64,000 nucleotides of DNA. It comes from Sphingomonas aerophila. GTDB lineage: Bacteria > Pseudomonadota > Alphaproteobacteria > Sphingomonadales > Sphingomonadaceae. The stretch lies in the NCBI RefSeq assembly GCF_014199305.1, contig NZ_JACIJK010000009.1:62001-126000 (forward strand), read 5' to 3'. Numbering within the stretch: the first letter of the stretch is position 1; each line of letters begins with the position of its first letter. The notes under the pieces were generated by a model. The model saw only the letters and a list, made by a program, of their open reading frames with translations. It was not told the origin of the DNA and did not search any database. This document shows, one piece after another, positions 45,429 through 54,096 of the stretch. The position numbers were made by a program, and so were the translations under genes.

Positions 45429-45605
45429 ATGATCGCGATCGGATGCTTGCTGCTGGTAATTCTGCCGATCGTCGGGCTTGTGCTGGGCGGGCTGGTCGCC
45501 GGTCCGGTCGGCGGGCGATGGGGTGCCCTGATCGGGTTCGGCATCGCCCTGATCGTGTCCCTGTTCACCGGCTATGCCCTGGTCCGCCTGCGCCGCCCTC
45601 GCTGA
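45429..45605 (+). CDS. Small membrane protein (58 aa)
   Basis: A 58-residue protein from an ATG at 45429 with GGAG about nine bases upstream. Two hydrophobic helices (about residues 1-24 and 34-52) are joined by a Gly-rich turn (AGPVGGRWG), and it ends with a basic RLRRPR. This is a two-helix hairpin membrane protein. It is 45 bases downstream of the XRE partner gene and could be the third gene of that unit. Family unknown. Confidence 0.65.
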   Translation: MIAIGCLLLVILPIVGLVLGGLVAGPVGGRWGALIGFGIALIVSLFTGYALVRLRRPR

Positions 45606-45611
45606 GCGGCG

Positions 45612-46298
45612 TCAGGACGCGCCCGACCAGCGCCCCACTCTAAACCATTTGGTAACGATGTACTTCACGCCCTCGACGACCGGCATCCCTTCATGGATGG
45701 TCCATTCGTTCGGGCTGCCGTCCAGCTTCATGTTGTTCCAGGCGAGCAACATGCCCCGGCGCGGTGCCACCTTGATGCCGGCGGAGGGGAACCAGGTCGC
45801 GCCGCCCTCCGGCACATCGTTCAGGTAGATCATCGCGGTCCAGGTGCGCTGGCCGCCGCCGGCCTTCATCGCGGGCCAGTAGTCCTCCGCTTCGTGGAAG
45901 TAATCATGGTGCGCCTTGAACTGCTGCCCGGGCGCATAGCGCTGGCCCTGCATTGTCTCGCCATGGGCGGGGTCGATGCCAAGCAGGTCGGCAAGGCCGT
46001 TGTCGATCGGCTTCACCATCGGCGAATGTCGATCCATGTCGCAGCTTTCGGAGGTGCGAAAGCCGGGCCCTCCCTTGTTTGACAACAGGGTAGAGGGGCG
46101 GCGGTACTGGTCGATCATGCCGATCAGGAGGTCGCATTGATCCGGCGGCAGGTAATCCACGCCATAAAAGATCTGCGCCTGGGCAAGCTCCACCTGCTGC
46201 ATCCGCGGATCGGCCTGAAGCCGGGCGGCGACGCTGGCGCCGATCTCCCCGCGGGCAGGGGAGGCGTAGGTAGGTTGCTTTTTGCCGAAGCCGAACAT
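45612..46298 (-). CDS. 2OG-Fe(II) oxygenase, prolyl 4-hydroxylase-like
   Basis: A 228-residue dioxygenase. The iron site is formed by His and Asp in FKAHHDYFHE near residue 129, and a distal His in WTIHEGMPVVEG near 205, with the 2-oxoglutarate Lys in VKYIVTKWFR. TSESCDMDRHSP is the prolyl hydroxylase-like loop. The family hydroxylates proline or other residues; bacterial members may act on EF-Tu-like targets, but the substrate here is unknown. It is convergent with the small membrane protein gene. Confidence 0.92.
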   Translation of the reverse strand: MFGFGKKQPTYASPARGEIGASVAARLQADPRMQQVELAQAQIFYGVDYLPPDQCDLLIGMIDQYRRPSTLLSNKGGPGFRTSESCDMDRHSPMVKPIDNGLADLLGIDPAHGETMQGQRYAPGQQFKAHHDYFHEAEDYWPAMKAGGGQRTWTAMIYLNDVPEGGATWFPSAGIKVAPRRGMLLAWNNMKLDGSPNEWTIHEGMPVVEGVKYIVTKWFRVGRWSGAS

Positions 46299-46380
46299 CG
46301 GCCGGATGTTGCAAGCGCCAGCGCGAAAGGCAAGCCGCAGGGCGTCGCGCCGGGATCACCCGGCACGACGCTCCGACCAA

Positions 46381-47451
46381 TCACCAGAAGATGTCGTAGA
46401 CGACGTCAACAACCTCGCCATAGCGCACATCCACCAGCAGCGCGTCGTTGTAGTAGCGAACCCAGCGATACGGGTCATAAGCCTCTGGCAGGCGATAATC
46501 CCACGGATCGTCGATCCAGTAGTTCTGTGAGAACAGGATCGTGTTCAGCCGGACGCCAACGCCGTAGCGGCGATAGCCATAGTCCCAGTTCGACGGCGCA
46601 TAGTAGCGCGGCAGGTGGAACGCGTTGCGATTGGAAAACCGATAACGATTCCAGTCGTACCGGTTGTCATCGCGCCAGCCACGGTTCCAGTTTGCGCGAT
46701 CGCTGAAACGGCGATCGTTGCGGCCCTGGTCGTTCCAGTCTGCGCGGTCGCGCTGCCAACCGGCGGACGGACGGTTGCGATCACCCCCGCGCCAGTCGCG
46801 CTGGCCGTTGAAGCCCTGCCCACCAAAGCGCTGTCCATCGGGGCGCTGGCCGTTAAACCGCTGCCCGTTAAACCGCTCGCCGTTAAACCGCTGGCCGTCG
46901 AACCGCTGTCCGTCGGGGCGCTGCCCGTTAAAGCGCTGCCCGTCGAACCGCTGTCCATCTGGGCGCTGCCCGTTGAACTGCTGCCGGTTGCCGTTGCGCC
47001 AATCGCGCTGGCCATCCGGACGCTGGAAAACAGGACGCTGCGCTTCTGCTGGCCGCGCGTCGTTACCGGGTGCCCCAGGCCGACGGTCGCCGCCCCAGCC
47101 GCCTCGTTCCGCCCGGTTCCAGTCCGGTCGTTGGCCAGCGTCGCGGTTCCAATCGGTTCGCTGGCCACCACCGCCGCGCACGAAGGGGCGATCCTGCCCG
47201 TCCGGCTGGCGCTGTGGCTGAACCTGCGGCTGGGGCGGAGCGGGGCGCTCTGCGGGTGCACGAGCCTCCTGCCGCCCTTGCCAATTGCCACGTTGGTAAT
47301 TGCCGTTGGCACCCGCGCCATTGAACCGCGGGGCAGCCTGCGCCTGACCGCGAGCGCCGCCGCGCCAGCGCTCCGGCGCGTCCTGCGCGCTTGCCACGCC
47401 CGGCAGCCATGCGCCTGCCGTCACGAGCAGAGCCAGCAATGCCTTTTGCAT
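46381..47451 (-). CDS. RcnB-family exported protein with Asn-Gly-Gln-Arg repeats
   Basis: A 356-residue protein with a signal peptide (MQKALLALLVTAGAWLPGVASA). The middle is low complexity, rich in Arg, Gln, Gly, Asn and Trp. Residues 159-218 are about twelve copies of a five-residue unit R(F/P)(N/D/G)GQ. The C-terminal 65 residues (YRRYGVGVRLNT...WVRYYNDALLVDVRYGEVVDVVYDIFW) match the RcnB domain, linked to nickel/cobalt homeostasis in E. coli, although many sphingomonad versions have no shown metal role. Start at ATG 47451. The repeat DNA is a 15-bp tandem array. Confidence 0.85.
   Translation of the reverse strand: MQKALLALLVTAGAWLPGVASAQDAPERWRGGARGQAQAAPRFNGAGANGNYQRGNWQGRQEARAPAERPAPPQPQVQPQRQPDGQDRPFVRGGGGQRTDWNRDAGQRPDWNRAERGGWGGDRRPGAPGNDARPAEAQRPVFQRPDGQRDWRNGNRQQFNGQRPDGQRFDGQRFNGQRPDGQRFDGQRFNGERFNGQRFNGQRPDGQRFGGQGFNGQRDWRGGDRNRPSAGWQRDRADWNDQGRNDRRFSDRANWNRGWRDDNRYDWNRYRFSNRNAFHLPRYYAPSNWDYGYRRYGVGVRLNTILFSQNYWIDDPWDYRLPEAYDPYRWVRYYNDALLVDVRYGEVVDVVYDIFW
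46798..46977 (-). repeat. 15-bp tandem repeats inside the RcnB-like gene
   Basis: About twelve imperfect copies of a 15-base unit encode the RFNGQ/RPDGQ/RFDGQ series. The units are close enough for slippage or recombination to change copy number in steps of five residues without shifting the frame. Confidence 0.8.
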
Positions 47452-47559
47452 CGAACATCCTTCCGATCGCCGGCGCACGAGCCGGCCCCTATGATGTTCA
47501 GGGTATGGCCGAGTCGGGCTGATGCAATGCTGAACCCGGTCGTCAGCGACCAGAAAGCT

Positions 47560-48105
47560 TTATGGCCGGGACGGTGGAGCAAAGGCCGGCACCAGTCGCG
47601 CCGAATCTGCGGGTTCGATGCCAGGGCGCGGACCGGCCGGGATCAGTTCCTCTCCCCGCATGGCACGTCCTGCGCGCTGCACGGCCTCCACCACCCGCGG
47701 GTAGACGCCGCATCGGCACAGGTTGGTCAGGGTATCCCGGATAACCTGCTCGCTGGGATCGGGGTTCCGGCGCAGCAAGGCGGCGGCCGCCATCACGAAA
47801 CCGGGTATGCAGAAACCGCACTGGACGACATTCTCGGCCAGAAAGGCGAGCTGGACCGGGTGGTTGCGCTCACGCGACAGCCCCTCGATCGTGGTGACAT
47901 AGCTGCCCTCGATCGTGCCGATCGCGACCTGGCAGGACCGGCGCGCCTGGCCGTCGACGTCCACCGTGCACGCGCCGCACTGGCCCGTGCCGCAGCCATA
48001 TTTGGTCCCGGTCAGGTTGGACGCGTCGCGCAGCGCCCACAACAGCGGTGTCTGCGGATCGAGCCGGTACTCGACCGGTTGGTTGTTGACGGTGAAGCGG
48101 GTCAC
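47560..48105 (-). CDS. (2Fe-2S) subunit of a molybdopterin-type hydroxylase
   Basis: A 181-residue protein. The plant-ferredoxin-type cluster is CGTGQCGAC near residue 38 with a fourth Cys in RRSCQ. The second, helical cluster is QCGFCIPG near 95 with LCRCGVYP. This is the small subunit of the isoquinoline 1-oxidoreductase/xanthine dehydrogenase class, which passes electrons from the Mo centre. The large Mo subunit is not adjacent in this window, an orphan arrangement. Starts at GTG 48105, nine bases after the CoA transferase stop. Tail beyond about 155 is Pro-rich. Confidence 0.9.
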   Translation of the reverse strand: MTRFTVNNQPVEYRLDPQTPLLWALRDASNLTGTKYGCGTGQCGACTVDVDGQARRSCQVAIGTIEGSYVTTIEGLSRERNHPVQLAFLAENVVQCGFCIPGFVMAAAALLRRNPDPSEQVIRDTLTNLCRCGVYPRVVEAVQRAGRAMRGEELIPAGPRPGIEPADSARLVPAFAPPSRP

Positions 48106-48114
48106 ATCGCCTGC

Positions 48115-49257
48115 CTAGCCCTGCTCGGCGCGCGGTAGCAACGGGGCCGCGCGCCCGACCGCGAGCTCGGCATCGGAGAAGCGGATCGGCGAACGAAGGG
48201 CAGGCAGGGTCAGCCCATCCTCCCGCTCGACGTCGATCTGCATGCCGCGCGCACGTACCTGCGGGTCGGCCAGCGCCTGTGAAACGGTGTTGATCGGCCC
48301 AGCCGGGACGTTCGCGGCCTCCAGTCGGGCAAGCAGCGTGTCCCGAGGGGCCCGGCGGGTCGCGTCCTCGATCAGCGCGAACAACGCAGGCTGATGTTCC
48401 AGCCGTCCGGCGTTGGAGAGGAACCGCGGGTCCTCTGCGATCGGAAGGTCCATGACCTCGCAAAACCGGCGGAACTGCCCGTCATTGCCGACCGCCAGGA
48501 TGAACCAGCCATCGCTGGTCGGGAATACGGCATAGGGTGACACGTTCATGTGCGCGTTGCCGACGCGATGCGGGTCGACGCCGCCGACCAGATAATTGGT
48601 CGCCTGGTTGGCGAGCACCCCCGTCATGGTGTCGAGAAGCGCACAATCGATATGTTGGCCCCGGCCCGTCCGCTCCCGCATCAGCAGCGCCGCCTGGATC
48701 GCGTTGGCGGCGTACAGCCCGGTCATGATGTCGGCAAAGGCGACGCCGATTTTCTGCGGCGCGCCGTCCGGCTCCCCGGTCAGGCTCATGATCCCGCCCA
48801 TGCCCTGAATGATGAAATCGTAGCCGGGCCGCGCCGCATAAGGCCCGTCCTGCCCAAAGCCGGTGATCGAGCAATACACCAGCCGCTGGTTGATCGCGGA
48901 CAGCGTGGGATAGTCGAGCCCGTATTTCGCGAGCCCGCCAACCTTGAAATTCTCGATCAGGACATCGGCATCGGCGGCCAGCGCCCGCACGGACTCCTGA
49001 CCTTGGGCGGTGGTGAAGTCGGCCACCACCGACCGCTTGCCGCGATTGCAGGCATGGAAGTAAGCGGCGTCGCGGCTGCCGTCCGGGTTTGGGACGAACG
49101 GCGGCCCCCAGGTGCGGGTGTCGTCCCCAGCCGGGCTCTCCACCTTGACCACCTCCGCGCCCAGGTCGGCGAGCAATTGGCCCGCCCACGGGCCAGCTAG
49201 GATGCGCGCAAGCTCAACGACCTTGAAGCCGGCAAGGGGAGTATTCGGAACCGTCAT
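48115..49257 (-). CDS. CaiB/BaiF family CoA transferase
   Basis: A 380-residue family III CoA transferase. LAGFKVVELARILAGPWAGQLLADLGAEVVKVE is the family opening. The catalytic Asp is in DVLIENFKVGG (about residue 95 region), and CSITGFGQDGPYAARPGYDFIIQGMGG and GVAFADIMTGLYAANAIQAAL follow. These enzymes move CoA between acids (for example formyl, succinyl, mesaconyl). The acyl substrate is unknown. It forms a close pair with the [2Fe-2S] subunit gene downstream. Not obviously linked to carnitine or oxalate genes. Confidence 0.92.
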   Translation of the reverse strand: MTVPNTPLAGFKVVELARILAGPWAGQLLADLGAEVVKVESPAGDDTRTWGPPFVPNPDGSRDAAYFHACNRGKRSVVADFTTAQGQESVRALAADADVLIENFKVGGLAKYGLDYPTLSAINQRLVYCSITGFGQDGPYAARPGYDFIIQGMGGIMSLTGEPDGAPQKIGVAFADIMTGLYAANAIQAALLMRERTGRGQHIDCALLDTMTGVLANQATNYLVGGVDPHRVGNAHMNVSPYAVFPTSDGWFILAVGNDGQFRRFCEVMDLPIAEDPRFLSNAGRLEHQPALFALIEDATRRAPRDTLLARLEAANVPAGPINTVSQALADPQVRARGMQIDVEREDGLTLPALRSPIRFSDAELAVGRAAPLLPRAEQG

Positions 49258-49316
49258 CCCCCGGCCTTATCGCAGGCTGGCGCCGCTGGGCAGGGCGCTT
49301 GCGACCGCAAGCGCGA

Positions 49317-49559
49317 TCAACTCGGGTGAGCCGCGCTCTCCACCTTGTCCTCGCCGCCCTCGGTCGGCACATCGGCCGCGTCGATGGCCGCCGCGGGGGC
49401 CGTGGCTTCCAACCCCGTCGACCCTTCCTCGTCGCCCTCGGCAAGCTTCATCTGCTCATAGGCGATCTCCAGGTCGGCCACGCCTGAACCGGTCGGCTGC
49501 ATCGGCAGGTCGCCAAAATTGTCGGGGGCGGGCGTCGTCGTGGCATTCGGATCTGTCAT
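49317..49559 (-). CDS. Small acidic hypothetical protein
   Basis: An 80-residue acidic protein rich in Ala, Asp, Glu, Thr and Pro, most likely disordered. It starts MTDPNATTTPAPDN and lacks a signal or membrane segment. GGAGAAAGCC precedes the ATG. I do not recognise a family. It lies between the DUF2218 gene and the CoA transferase gene, all on the minus strand. Confidence 0.55.
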   Translation of the reverse strand: MTDPNATTTPAPDNFGDLPMQPTGSGVADLEIAYEQMKLAEGDEEGSTGLEATAPAAAIDAADVPTEGGEDKVESAAHPS

Positions 49560-49635
49560 GGCTTTCTCCGCAGCATGGCTTTTCTCGTCAACGCACCGAG
49601 CCTCGCTTGGTGGCATCGACGCCCGGTGAGGCCCC

Positions 49636-49953
49636 TCAACGCCAGTCAAAGGTGAGCGGAGCCTCTCGAAACGCGAAGCGGTCGAGGTGGCTCGCGACCA
49701 CGCCCTTCAGGTTCTCGAGCTGCTCGGGCGCCGATGCGCTCACCCGAACGTCCAGCACGGAGTCCTGCGCCGTCAGTGTCACGACGGCGTCACCTGGATA
49801 ATCCGCCCCCCGCGCATTCTTGGGAAAGGTGATCGTGCCTTCCTCGGCAGTGAACGATACGTGCAGGTTATGTGACCAATGCTTGCAAAGCTGCTGGATA
49901 TAGCGGCTGGCATTGGGCGTCGGCACGGCGGCATCAGCGGTAAACTCGCTCAT
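49636..49953 (-). CDS. DUF2218 family protein
   Basis: A 105-residue protein. The N-terminal pattern FTADAAVPTPNASRYIQQLCKHWSHNLHVSFTAEEGTI is the DUF2218 signature, with conserved His and Trp in KHWSH and FPKNARGADYPGDA following. Function unknown; often located near iron-siderophore genes in other bacteria, though none are here. GGAGTTTCCC precedes the ATG at 49953, which is preferred over the longer in-frame start. Confidence 0.85.
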   Translation of the reverse strand: MSEFTADAAVPTPNASRYIQQLCKHWSHNLHVSFTAEEGTITFPKNARGADYPGDAVVTLTAQDSVLDVRVSASAPEQLENLKGVVASHLDRFAFREAPLTFDWR

Positions 49954-50097
49954 GGGAAACTCCATTCTGCTCCGAACGGGTAGATAGGGACCGGCGCCTC
50001 TGTCGCCACGACCCCGCTCCGCTGCCGGTGCGACGGGACAGAAGCGAACCGATCAGCTAGCAACGTCTTGTCACCCGTTTGTCGAAAAGGATCAGCC

Positions 50098-51150
50098 GTG
50101 CGGTTTGCTCACTTCCTTCTGGGTTCGGCCCTGGTCCTCGCCACGCCCGCAATCGCGCAGCCGGCCATGTCGGGCGAGTCTCCGCAGGCGGCGGCAGCGT
50201 CCACCGCCGGTGCCGGCCCCGCCTGGCAGACCGCCGCACGCCTGAAACGCGGGGTCAACATCATCGGCTATGATCTCCTTTGGAGCGATCCCGCCAAGGC
50301 CCGGTTCAAGGCGCGCCACTTCGGCATCATAAAGCAGGGCGGCTTCGACTTCGTCCGGGTCGTGCTGCAATCCTTCAAGCACATGGACGCGCAGAACCGC
50401 CTTGACCCCAAATGGCTCGCGACGCTCGACGGCGTGGTGAAGCAGGCCACTGCGGCGGGCCTGGGCGTCATCCTGGACGAGCATGACTTCAACCTCTGCT
50501 CGGAAGCACCGGACGCATGCGAGCCCAAGCTCATCGCCTTCTGGACGCAGATCGGCGAGCGTTACCGCGACGCGCCCGACACCGTGTTGTTTGAACTGCT
50601 CAACGAACCGCATGCGCCGCTAGATGCCGCGCGCTGGAACGCGATGCTGGCAAAGCTCATCCCCGTCGTGCGCGCTACCAACCCCAATCGCACGCTGGTG
50701 ATCGGCCCGACGCGCTGGAACAACCTGGAGGAACTGCCCGGGCTCGAACTGCCCAGGGAGGACCGGAACATCCTGGTCACCTTCCACTCCTATGAACCCT
50801 TCCGCTTCACCCATCAGGGCGCGCCCTGGACGCCCGAAATGGCCGGGCTGAAGAACATCCCGTTCACGGCCGCCGACGAAGCGCGGATCAAGGCTGACTA
50901 TGACAAGGTCGGCGCCTGGTCGAAGGCGAACGACCGCCCCGTGCTGATGGGCGAATTCGGCGCGTACGAGAAAAGCGGCACGCCGATGGAAGCCCGCGCC
51001 CGCTACACGGCGACCGTCCGGCGCGAGGCGGAAGCGCATGGCTTCCCCTGGGCCTATTGGCAGTTCGACAGCGACTTTATCCTGTACGACATCGACAAGG
51101 ATCGCTGGGTCGAACCGATCCGCCAGGCGCTGGTGCCGAACGCAAAGTGA
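50098..51150 (+). CDS. Exported GH5 family glycoside hydrolase (cellulase-like)
   Basis: A 350-residue GH5 protein with a signal peptide (MRFAHFLLGSALVLATPAIA). The acid-base Glu is in FELLNEPHAP near residue 175, and the nucleophile Glu in LMGEFGAYEKSG near 290. The segments GVNIIGYD, FDFVRVVLQ, VILDEHDFN and LVTFHSYEPF are GH5 elements. It should cut beta-glucans or similar, in the periplasm or outside. The GTG at 50098 is chosen because it begins the signal peptide; AAAAGGA lies upstream. No partner genes nearby. Confidence 0.93.
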   Translation: MRFAHFLLGSALVLATPAIAQPAMSGESPQAAAASTAGAGPAWQTAARLKRGVNIIGYDLLWSDPAKARFKARHFGIIKQGGFDFVRVVLQSFKHMDAQNRLDPKWLATLDGVVKQATAAGLGVILDEHDFNLCSEAPDACEPKLIAFWTQIGERYRDAPDTVLFELLNEPHAPLDAARWNAMLAKLIPVVRATNPNRTLVIGPTRWNNLEELPGLELPREDRNILVTFHSYEPFRFTHQGAPWTPEMAGLKNIPFTAADEARIKADYDKVGAWSKANDRPVLMGEFGAYEKSGTPMEARARYTATVRREAEAHGFPWAYWQFDSDFILYDIDKDRWVEPIRQALVPNAK

Positions 51151-51193
51151 GGCGGAGGGGCGGCGCTCCAGAAGCCGAAGCGCCGCCCGGCCG

Positions 51194-52051
51194 TCAGATG
51201 ATCGGTTTGCCGCCGGTCACCGCAATCGTCGCGCCGGAGATGTAGCTCGCCTCCGAACTGGCAAGCATCACATATGCAGGCGCCAGCTCCTTTGGCTGCC
51301 CTGGTCGACCGATCGGTGTCTCCTCGCCGAAGCTCTTCACCTTTTCGGGCGGCATGGTGGACGGGATCAGCGGCGTCCAGATCGGCCCCGGTGCGACGCA
51401 GTTCACCCGGATACCCTTCTTGGCCAGCAACTGCGCAAGACCGCCGGTGAAGTTCTGGATCGCACCCTTGGTGGTCGCATAGGCTAGTAGTTGCGGGGTC
51501 GGACTGTCGGCATTGACGGACGTCGTGTTGATGATCGCCGACCCTTCCGCCATGTGCGGGACCGCCGCCTTGGTGATGAAGAACATGGCATGGATGTTGG
51601 TGCGGAAGGTTTCCTCCCACTCCTCGTCCGGGATCTCGGTAAAGTCCTCGAACGTCGCCTGGTGCGCGGCGTTGTTGACCAGGATGTCGACCCGGCCGAA
51701 CGCCTCCACCGCCTTGGCGACGATGCTGCGGCAATGCTCGGCCGACTGGATGTCGCCGGGCACCAGCACCGCCTGCCGGCCGGCGCTCTCGATCAGCCGC
51801 CGGGTTTCCTGCGCGTCCTCTTCCTCGTTGAGGTAGGAGATGAGCACGTCCGCGCCTTCACGGGCAAATGCCAGCGCGACCGCGCGACCGATGCCGCTGT
51901 CGCCGCCAGTGATGACTGCCTTCTTTCCCTCCAGCTTGCCCGACCCTTTATAGCTGTCCTCGCCATAATCGGGCTGGGGGTCCATCGCTGCGCTGCTGCC
52001 GGGCATCGGCTGCTGCTGTTCCGGCATCGGTGGCTTGGGTTCGTCGGTCAT
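51194..52051 (-). CDS. SDR family oxidoreductase (YghA-like)
   Basis: A 285-residue SDR. The first 45 residues are a Pro/Gln/Asp-rich extension typical of the YghA clade. The Rossmann motif TGGDSGIGRAVALAFAREG is at about residue 48. NAAH is the structural Asn loop. Catalytic residues are Ser in NTTSVNA, Tyr and Lys in YATTKGA, with APGPIWTPL after. Clade members are NADP-linked alcohol or aldehyde reductases, often stress-induced. Convergent with the GH5 gene. Confidence 0.92.
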   Translation of the reverse strand: MTDEPKPPMPEQQQPMPGSSAAMDPQPDYGEDSYKGSGKLEGKKAVITGGDSGIGRAVALAFAREGADVLISYLNEEEDAQETRRLIESAGRQAVLVPGDIQSAEHCRSIVAKAVEAFGRVDILVNNAAHQATFEDFTEIPDEEWEETFRTNIHAMFFITKAAVPHMAEGSAIINTTSVNADSPTPQLLAYATTKGAIQNFTGGLAQLLAKKGIRVNCVAPGPIWTPLIPSTMPPEKVKSFGEETPIGRPGQPKELAPAYVMLASSEASYISGATIAVTGGKPII

Positions 52052-52231
52052 GTGCTGTCACTCTCCAAACGCCCGCCCCGGCTTCTGTTAGCGCTGGTCG
52101 CGGTTGCGGGCAGTAACCCAGGTCTGTCGAATAGGCTCCGTTCGGCCAAACCCGGCGGTCCGCCGCCAGGATTGCTGCGCCGGCGACTTCGAGCCAGCAT
52201 GGACAAGATGGAGCGAGACAAGGGGCAGGGG

Positions 52232-52831
52232 ATGAGCAGGGAACGTCTGTGTCGTGGTTTCCTGTGGCTCGCCGTGCTGGTCGGCGGTCCCTTGCTCGGC
52301 GCGAAGCTGTTTGATCTGCTTGTCCTCGCCGGCGCGTGGAGCGCTCACCCGCCAGCCTCACTGGCGATGATGCCTTATGGCAGGGCCTGGCCGGTCGACA
52401 CCGGGCTGTTCTTTGTCCCGTTCTCCGCCCTGATGCTATTGGCCGGCTTTGGCGCGCTGGTTACCGGCTGGCGGACGCCGTGGCGGTATCGATGGCTGCT
52501 CTGCCTGCCCTCGGTCGGTATCCTTGCGCTGCTGGTCCTGACAGTGGTCGCGTTCTGGCCGATGAACGCGGACCTCCACTACCATGGCATCGGGTCGCCC
52601 AAGGACCGGATCACCGACGCGCAATCGATCGCGATGGCACGCCGGTGGGTGATGCTGGATTGGCTACGCGTCGCGGGGGCGACCGCCGCCTTTGTCGCCC
52701 CGCTTCGCGCCCTCACGCTGCCTTGGCCGACCGATGCAGCGCCCCGCGATACGCCCGCCGTGCGCCTGTTGCTCGCGCTCGCGCTGGCCGGGGTGGCGGC
52801 GTTTGTGGTCTGGTTCGTCGCCAACCTCTAG
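52232..52831 (+). CDS. DUF1772-like membrane protein
   Basis: A 199-residue membrane protein with about five hydrophobic helices. The pattern of FVPFSALMLLAGFGALVTGWRTPWRYRWLL followed by VAFWPMNADLHYHG and RRWVMLDWLR recalls DUF1772 (anthrone oxygenase-like) proteins, whose enzyme activity is mostly unproven. I selected the ATG at 52232, which has AAGGGGCAGGGG upstream, rather than two earlier in-frame ATGs that extend a charged N-terminus. Ten bases separate its stop from the convergent acyl-CoA dehydrogenase gene. Confidence 0.7.
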   Translation: MSRERLCRGFLWLAVLVGGPLLGAKLFDLLVLAGAWSAHPPASLAMMPYGRAWPVDTGLFFVPFSALMLLAGFGALVTGWRTPWRYRWLLCLPSVGILALLVLTVVAFWPMNADLHYHGIGSPKDRITDAQSIAMARRWVMLDWLRVAGATAAFVAPLRALTLPWPTDAAPRDTPAVRLLLALALAGVAAFVVWFVANL

Positions 52832-52841
52832 CCGTGTCGCC

Positions 52842-54026
52842 TCAGAACGCGCTCAGCCCAGTGATTGCGCGGCCGAGGATCAGCGCGTGGACGTCATGCG
52901 CGCCCTCATAGGTATTGACCGTCTCCAGGTTCATCAGGTGGCGCATCACGCCATATTCGCCAGAGATGCCGTTGCCGCCGTGCATGTCACGCGCGACCCG
53001 GGCGATGTCGAGCGCCTTGCCGACATTGTTGCGCTTGATCAGCGATACCATCTCGGGCGCGAAGCGGCCTTCGTCCATCAATCGCCCGACGCGCAGGCTC
53101 GCCTGCAACCCCAGCGCGATCTCGGTTTCCATGTCGGCGAGCTTCTTCTGATATAGCTGCCGCCCGGCGAGCGGCGTGCCGAACTGCTTGCGGTCCAGCC
53201 CATATTGCCGCGCCGCATGGAGGCAGAACTCCGCCGCACCCATCGCGCCCCAGCTGATGCCATAGCGCGCGCGATTCAGGCAGCCGAACGGACCCTTCAG
53301 ACCCTCGACGTCGGGTAGCAGTGCGTCCTCACCGACCTCGACCTCGTCCATCATCACCATGCCGGTGATCGACGCGCGCAGCGACAGCTTGCCCTCGATC
53401 TTGGGCGTCTCCAGCCCCTTGGCCCCCCGCTCCAGCACGAAGCCCCGGATCTTCCCCTCATGAGCGTCCGACTTGGCCCAGATCACGAATACATCGGCGA
53501 TAGGCGAGTTGGAGATCCAGGTCTTGGACCCCGACAGCACATAGCCGCCGTCCGTCTTGCGCGCCCGGGTCATCATGCCACCAGGGTCGGAGCCCGCATC
53601 CGGTTCGGTCAGGCCGAAACAGCCGATCCACTCGCCCGTCGCTAGCTTGGGCAGGAAACGGCGCTTCTGTGTCTCCGACCCATAGGCAAGGATCGGATAC
53701 ATGACGAGCGAGCTCTGGACGCTCATCATCGACCGGTACCCGGAATCGATCCGCTCCACCTCGCGCGCGACCAGGCCATAAGCGACATAGGACGCGCCGA
53801 CGCCGCCATATTCCTCCGGCACCGTCGGGCCGAGCAGGCCGAGCCCGCCCATCTCGCGAAAGATCTCGGGGTCGGTATGTTCGTGCGCGAACGCGTCAGT
53901 GATGCGCGGCGCCAGCTTGTCGTCGCAATAAGCGCGCGCGGTATCGCGAACCATGCGCTCGTCGTCGGTCAGCTGATCATCGAGAAGGAACGGATCTTCC
54001 CAGCTGAAGCGGCCCATGCCCGCCAT
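52842..54026 (-). CDS. gcdH: Acyl-CoA dehydrogenase, glutaryl-CoA dehydrogenase-like
   Basis: A 394-residue acyl-CoA dehydrogenase. The FAD region [21 protein letters not shown] is near residue 140, and [12 protein letters not shown] follows. The Glu of [20 protein letters not shown] near 375 is the catalytic base, and this exact end plus [17 protein letters not shown] matches glutaryl-CoA dehydrogenases in lysine and tryptophan degradation (glutaryl-CoA to crotonyl-CoA). No partner electron-transfer genes are adjacent. Normal length; cytosolic. Confidence 0.93.
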   Translation of the reverse strand: MAGMGRFSWEDPFLLDDQLTDDERMVRDTARAYCDDKLAPRITDAFAHEHTDPEIFREMGGLGLLGPTVPEEYGGVGASYVAYGLVAREVERIDSGYRSMMSVQSSLVMYPILAYGSETQKRRFLPKLATGEWIGCFGLTEPDAGSDPGGMMTRARKTDGGYVLSGSKTWISNSPIADVFVIWAKSDAHEGKIRGFVLERGAKGLETPKIEGKLSLRASITGMVMMDEVEVGEDALLPDVEGLKGPFGCLNRARYGISWGAMGAAEFCLHAARQYGLDRKQFGTPLAGRQLYQKKLADMETEIALGLQASLRVGRLMDEGRFAPEMVSLIKRNNVGKALDIARVARDMHGGNGISGEYGVMRHLMNLETVNTYEGAHDVHALILGRAITGLSAF

Positions 54027-54096
54027 GCAAACTCTCCTGTATGTTGTGTCAGCGCTTCGCGCGCGGTGACCCGGATGTCCACCCCGGCAGGGTAGC

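Noticed and set aside
46615..48138. 507-residue open frame on the plus strand
   Set aside because: It is antisense to the RcnB-like repeat gene; the repeated Leu/Pro/Val pattern merely mirrors the real Arg-Gly-Gln repeats.
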